From NCBI GenBank assembly GCA_026936325.1, contig JAPTHN010000012.1, positions 41,240,537 to 41,304,536 on the forward strand: a stretch of DNA of 64,000 bases, given 5' to 3'. The stretch comes from Platynereis dumerilii. Taxonomy: Eukaryota > Annelida > Polychaeta > Phyllodocida > Nereididae. Below the pieces are notes generated by a model. It was not told the DNA's origin and made no database searches. It was given only the letters and a program-made list of their open reading frames with translations. Positions 60,280 to 64,000 of the stretch are shown here, piece by piece; position 1 is the stretch's first letter, and each line of letters opens with the position of its first letter. The position numbers and the translations under genes were made by a program.

Positions 60280-60957
60280 CTAGACTGTGCTGCCATCTGC
60301 CTTAAACATTTTTGGGATGGAACATTTCTGACCCAGTGACCTCTATACAATGTTCTGACCTATTTAGTTGAAAACTGAATGGGCTGAAGTGGGTGTCAGA
60401 GGATTTTAGATGCATTATATTTGCTTCTGCTGCTTGTCGCTTTGCAATTGCAAAGAATGCATTCTGTGACATTGGGTTAACAGCCTTCAGCATGCATGTC
60501 TAGCAGGTGAGACTTTGGGTTCATGTCATTAATGCTACTCAACATGTTTAATGATAATATTCTGGCTTTTTTCACAACATCACATTCAACACTGCTGATT
60601 GTTCAATTTCAGATACCAAGAATGGCTTAAGATAGTAGGCCCTAATACTTGCCAGTCTGGGGAAATGCACTGAAGGTCACACTACAGTCAAGTACCAATG
60701 CTGAGGAACTAAACAATAAACATATCCCGGAGATAAATATGTGGAACTCAATGGAAGCTACAATGTATTTTTAAACAGCATTGGACCTTAACGTTTCTTT
60801 GGATATAACAAATTTATTGAAATTATTCAAAAAAGAACTCTTAGGCCTATATAATATTATGTTTGATAACCCTTAAGTGTTTATGGTACGCTGCTAAGAT
60901 AGGCCTACAGCAAGATACAGATATATATATATGAGACAAATAGGCCTATATTTAAAG
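60280..60957 (+). promoter_or_regulatory. Z3 promoter and 5' UTR, duplicate of the Z2 upstream region
   Basis: Similar to 56,670-57,250: shared words include aacatttttgggatggaaca, gaaaactgaatgggctgaag, the palindrome CTTTGCAATTGCAAAG (60440-60455), donor agcag|gtgag at 60507, acceptor caatttcag|ATACC ending at 60612, and aggcctatatttaaag just before the ATG. Z2 and Z3 were therefore duplicated together with their control region. Confidence 0.55.
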
Positions 60958-63567
60958 ATGAACGACAAAAGAGATATGGATGGTCCTGTTGATAATGTGG
61001 GACACGAAGACTGTCAAGTTGTCAGTGTTAAGTTAAAAAGGAAGAGAAAAATGAAGCTGGAAAGTTTTGATGAGAGAAAACCGAAATGTACGAAACCTGA
61101 ATCCGATGATTCTCAACCTGTAGAAGAGGATGAGAAAAATACTACAGACTCTACAGTTTATAATTACATCAAGATGAATGGTATGAAAGATAATGACAAT
61201 ATCACAACGAACAACAGTGATATAAAGACAAAGATAGAATGTAAGGATATCAAGACAGATTTTGTTAAACATAATGGTAATATCGTAAAGGAATACGATA
61301 TGAAAACAGATCCAATGAAATGGGATCACGATTATGCTCTCCATGCGTACTCAGCAACACATTGTACTTCTGATGCCGTAAAAAATGAATCTCATGGAAT
61401 TTTAAAGTCAGAACCTTATCTCTCTGATACCATTAAATTAGATACGTCAGAATTTTTGGCCTCGGAATCTGGCCTTGATACTCTTAAACATGGACTTAAG
61501 CATGTTAAGGAAGATGTGGACTACAATTTAGATGATATTAAAACTGGGGTGATCTCCTATCCCGAAGTTGACCTTAATTTGCCTGGAAATGTTGCCCAAT
61601 ATATTACTTTACCTGGAGCAACGTCACTGGATGATACATTTTCCGAGGTGTGCATAAATACAGGACGTAAAGCCCCGATCATCCATCCATCCTCATTTTC
61701 CAAGGTTGAGAAGGCGTCAGGTGTCAGTCACGAACAGCCCAGACAGTTCGTTTATTTTTGTGCACTTTGCAGAAAAAAATACAGGAATATGCAATCGCTG
61801 ACTAACCACTCGTGTAATGATTCCACAGAGCCAACATTGAACATCTTGAAAGATGGTGTTAATTGTAAAAGGGTTCAAGATGGTGGTGGTGCTGACGATG
61901 GTACTGTGTCAACGGAAGTCTCGCTCCCCGACTCAAACGAACGACAAGTCAGGCTTCCCAAGTTTCCGGTTCGTTTAACAATTGATTTGACTACATTTAG
62001 TAACAGCATCAAATTTCATACTTGTAGCATTTGTGATCAAGGTTTTCAGCTGAAAAGAAATTTATTAAAACATTCAAACATTCACAGTAACGGGAAACGT
62101 CAGGCATGTTTGCTGTGTGAAAAAACATTCGACGATGTTGCAAATTTACAGACCCACATGTTGATTCACAGGGGTACGCCAAAATACCCAGTGCCCCAGT
62201 GTCTCCGTCGGTATGTCAAGGTTGACGCTCAAAGCTCAAAGCCTTACGTTTGTGTTTTTTGCGGTTCAACCTTCGGCCTCATTAAAAATGTCGCCGGACA
62301 TGTACTAAGACATAAGAATGGCCACTCTTGTATGACGTGTGGGAAGGAGAACTTGAAAAGAGACGTTTGTAATTGTCAGACGCCATATACCTCCTCAAAC
62401 CCTAAGTCAGATACAGATAGTAATCAAGATCAGATCATGTATGCTAACTTCAGGCCTACGGGTCCTACATCACAATCTGCAAGATTTCTATCCCTTCTGG
62501 AGACAGCGAATGCTCAAGTTACTGAACCTTTGACCGTCCTGATCTGTGGGCTGTGTAGCGGGTCATTTCATGACGAACTGGAGTTAGACGATCATTTTGC
62601 TGCTCACGCAGAAAAATTGGGTCGGCCTGCTCGCCATTTTTGCGATGATTGTGGAAAATCATTTACCAGAGAGATTCATCTTAAGCACCACAGAAGAGTT
62701 CGACGACACGACAGCAAATGCAACCCCATCCACATTTGTAAGTTGTGCGGGATGACCTTCAGAAGCTGGTCAAGGATAGCAGAACACTTCATGACCTTCC
62801 ACAAATCGGTGTCTGAAGCGCCCGAGAGTTCTTTGGAATCCTACATCCACACAATCCCTGGAAACCGCATCTGTCCGTCCGTGGAGCCTTCCGCTAATGG
62901 GAATCCAGAAGACGTGATGTCAGACAACTCAAATTGCGAAAGAAACTTATCTTCTACAGCATGTACAGAGTCAAATGTGCTGACCATTACACCGAGCCTT
63001 GATGAAGATAAGTCTGTCTTTCCGGCAGATAATCCTGTCCTTGATGTAGGTAATCCTGTCCTTAAGGTAGATAACCCTGTCCCAAGTGTCCTTAAGATAG
63101 AGAATCCTGTCCTTGATGTAGGGAATAGTGTCCTTACTGTAGGTAATCCTGTCCTTGATGTAGGTAATCCTGTCCTTGATGAAGGGAATAGTGTCCTTAC
63201 TGTAGATAATCCTGTCCTTGATGTAGGTAATCCTGTCCTTAAGTTTGAGAAGCCTGATCTTAAGGTAGAGAATCCTGTCCTTAAATCAGTTAAGTTAGAG
63301 AGTCCTGTCCTTAATTTAGGGAATCCTGTCGTTGATTTAGCAAATCATGTCCTTAAGGTAGAGAATCCTGTCCTTGATGTAGAGAAACCTGTCTGTGATG
63401 CAAGGAATCCTGTCCTTAAGGTAGAGAATCCTGTCCTTGATATAGCGTATACTGCCCTTAAGGTAGAAAAGTCTGTCCTTAAGGTGCAGAATCCTGTCCT
63501 TAAGGTAGAGAAACCTCTCTGTGATGTAGGGAATCCCTTCCTTGAAGAGAATCCTGTCCTTCAGTAG
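60958..63567 (+). CDS. Zinc-finger protein Z3 with about 27-unit heptapeptide tail
   Basis: A single coding exon. I take MNDKRDM (60958) as start because it matches Z2 and sits in the same aggcctatatttaaag context; an upstream in-frame ATG (60931) would add nine residues. The product is 869 residues: conserved N-block with KLKRKRK, an acidic linker, a C2HC finger (CALCRKKYRNMQSLTNHSC), fingers CSICDQGFQLKRNLLKHSNIH, CLLCEKTFDDVANLQTHMLIH, CVFCGSTFGLIKNVAGHVLRH, CGLCSGSFHDELELDDHFAAH, CDDCGKSFTREIHLKHH and CKLCGMTFRSWSRIAEHFMTFH, then the tail (62998-63567) of NPVLDVG/NPVLKVE heptads. AATAAA at 63636-63641. Compared with Z1, the fingers are conserved while the tail differs in length and composition. 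Probably nuclear; target unknown. Confidence 0.87.
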   Translation: MNDKRDMDGPVDNVGHEDCQVVSVKLKRKRKMKLESFDERKPKCTKPESDDSQPVEEDEKNTTDSTVYNYIKMNGMKDNDNITTNNSDIKTKIECKDIKTDFVKHNGNIVKEYDMKTDPMKWDHDYALHAYSATHCTSDAVKNESHGILKSEPYLSDTIKLDTSEFLASESGLDTLKHGLKHVKEDVDYNLDDIKTGVISYPEVDLNLPGNVAQYITLPGATSLDDTFSEVCINTGRKAPIIHPSSFSKVEKASGVSHEQPRQFVYFCALCRKKYRNMQSLTNHSCNDSTEPTLNILKDGVNCKRVQDGGGADDGTVSTEVSLPDSNERQVRLPKFPVRLTIDLTTFSNSIKFHTCSICDQGFQLKRNLLKHSNIHSNGKRQACLLCEKTFDDVANLQTHMLIHRGTPKYPVPQCLRRYVKVDAQSSKPYVCVFCGSTFGLIKNVAGHVLRHKNGHSCMTCGKENLKRDVCNCQTPYTSSNPKSDTDSNQDQIMYANFRPTGPTSQSARFLSLLETANAQVTEPLTVLICGLCSGSFHDELELDDHFAAHAEKLGRPARHFCDDCGKSFTREIHLKHHRRVRRHDSKCNPIHICKLCGMTFRSWSRIAEHFMTFHKSVSEAPESSLESYIHTIPGNRICPSVEPSANGNPEDVMSDNSNCERNLSSTACTESNVLTITPSLDEDKSVFPADNPVLDVGNPVLKVDNPVPSVLKIENPVLDVGNSVLTVGNPVLDVGNPVLDEGNSVLTVDNPVLDVGNPVLKFEKPDLKVENPVLKSVKLESPVLNLGNPVVDLANHVLKVENPVLDVEKPVCDARNPVLKVENPVLDIAYTALKVEKSVLKVQNPVLKVEKPLCDVGNPFLEENPVLQ

Positions 63568-64000
63568 AGATTCTTTTACTTGATGTTGAGAATCATGTCC
63601 TTAAGGTCGAAAGTTCTGTCGTTATGTTTTATGGCAATAAATTTATTTGAACAAAATCATCTTGTATTCTTAATTATTTCCTATATATATATATAGTGCA
63701 ATTTATCTACACCTGGACATGCATATATATATATTTGATGATTTGGAAAAGACAGGGAAGGCTTAGAAAAGCATATGTTGGTTTCTGAGCACTTCAGTGG
63801 CCTACGATATCCCTCCCTGTGCGGCTTTTGACCCGTTGGGCCTCGCACCCTGGGGTGGGGGGCTTCTCACTCTATCTTTGTCTACACCTATGCTCGGCTG
63901 AAAAGGGCTCTTCAAGGGCTAATTTTCCCTAGCCAAGGGTCCTAAAATGAGGTCTGAATATTCCTAGACATGGTCCAACATTTGCAGTGCTCCAAATTTC
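63568..64000. other. Z3 3' UTR and flank, no further gene seen
   Basis: Contains about three heptad-like DNA units just past the stop (to about 63625), the candidate poly(A) signal at 63636, two short (AT)n tracts, and no supportable coding frame to the window end. Confidence 0.6.

Overview
This is eukaryotic DNA from an invertebrate animal. It is AT-rich and has GT-AG introns, many small inverted-repeat transposons, minisatellites and a tRNA-derived SINE. The constant recurrence of the word AGGCCTA(C/T) in non-coding DNA and the gene content suggest a deuterostome, most likely an echinoderm. That assignment is from general recognition, not from a search.

Region 1 (1-35,108, + strand) is the 3' part of a giant LDL-receptor-related protein gene, best matching the megalin/LRP2 architecture. 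I placed 29 exons; their reading phases agree at every junction and give about 1,131 residues. The order is: end of a YWTD propeller, EGF, eleven LDL-receptor class A repeats, two EGF modules, a last YWTD propeller, two EGF modules, one membrane helix, and a short cytoplasmic tail with one FxNPxY endocytosis signal. The introns hold a 2.6-kb minisatellite of 22-bp units, a 1.1-kb minisatellite of 20-bp units, hAT-type and TTAA-type elements, a SINE with a perfect target-site duplication, a LINE fragment, and decayed copies of neighbouring exon pieces.

Region 2 is a small secreted-protein gene, present twice on the minus strand. Copy A (24,451-26,819) is nested in the 9-kb LRP intron between exons 23 and 24. 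Copy B (44,477-48,836) lies downstream of the LRP gene. Each has three coding exons of 319, 96 and 563 bp and encodes a signal peptide, a PAN/apple-like cysteine-rich module and a LamG/concanavalin-like domain. The surrounding 6 kb is duplicated too, so each copy serves as an empty-site control for insertions in the other.

Region 3 (about 35-44 kb) has no convincing gene. It holds a near-perfect 215-bp-arm palindrome, a field of TGTCCTGTTACCAT-like motifs, a CpG-rich patch with an NRF1-like palindrome, and a possible 3'-UTR duplicate.

Region 4 (51.3-63.6 kb) is a family of three zinc-finger genes (Z1 minus; Z2 and Z3 plus). They share an N-terminal block, about seven C2H2/C2HC fingers and an unusual C-terminal tail of heptapeptides (consensus N-P-V-L-x-V/E-E/G) encoded by 21-bp repeats. 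The tail has about 70 units in Z1, 8 in Z2 and 27 in Z3. Z2 is interrupted by an 11-copy, 37-bp tandem expansion inside a zinc-finger codon block. Z3's tail ends early through a one-base loss. The tails resemble arrays of SUMO-interaction motifs and are the best candidate here for something undescribed.
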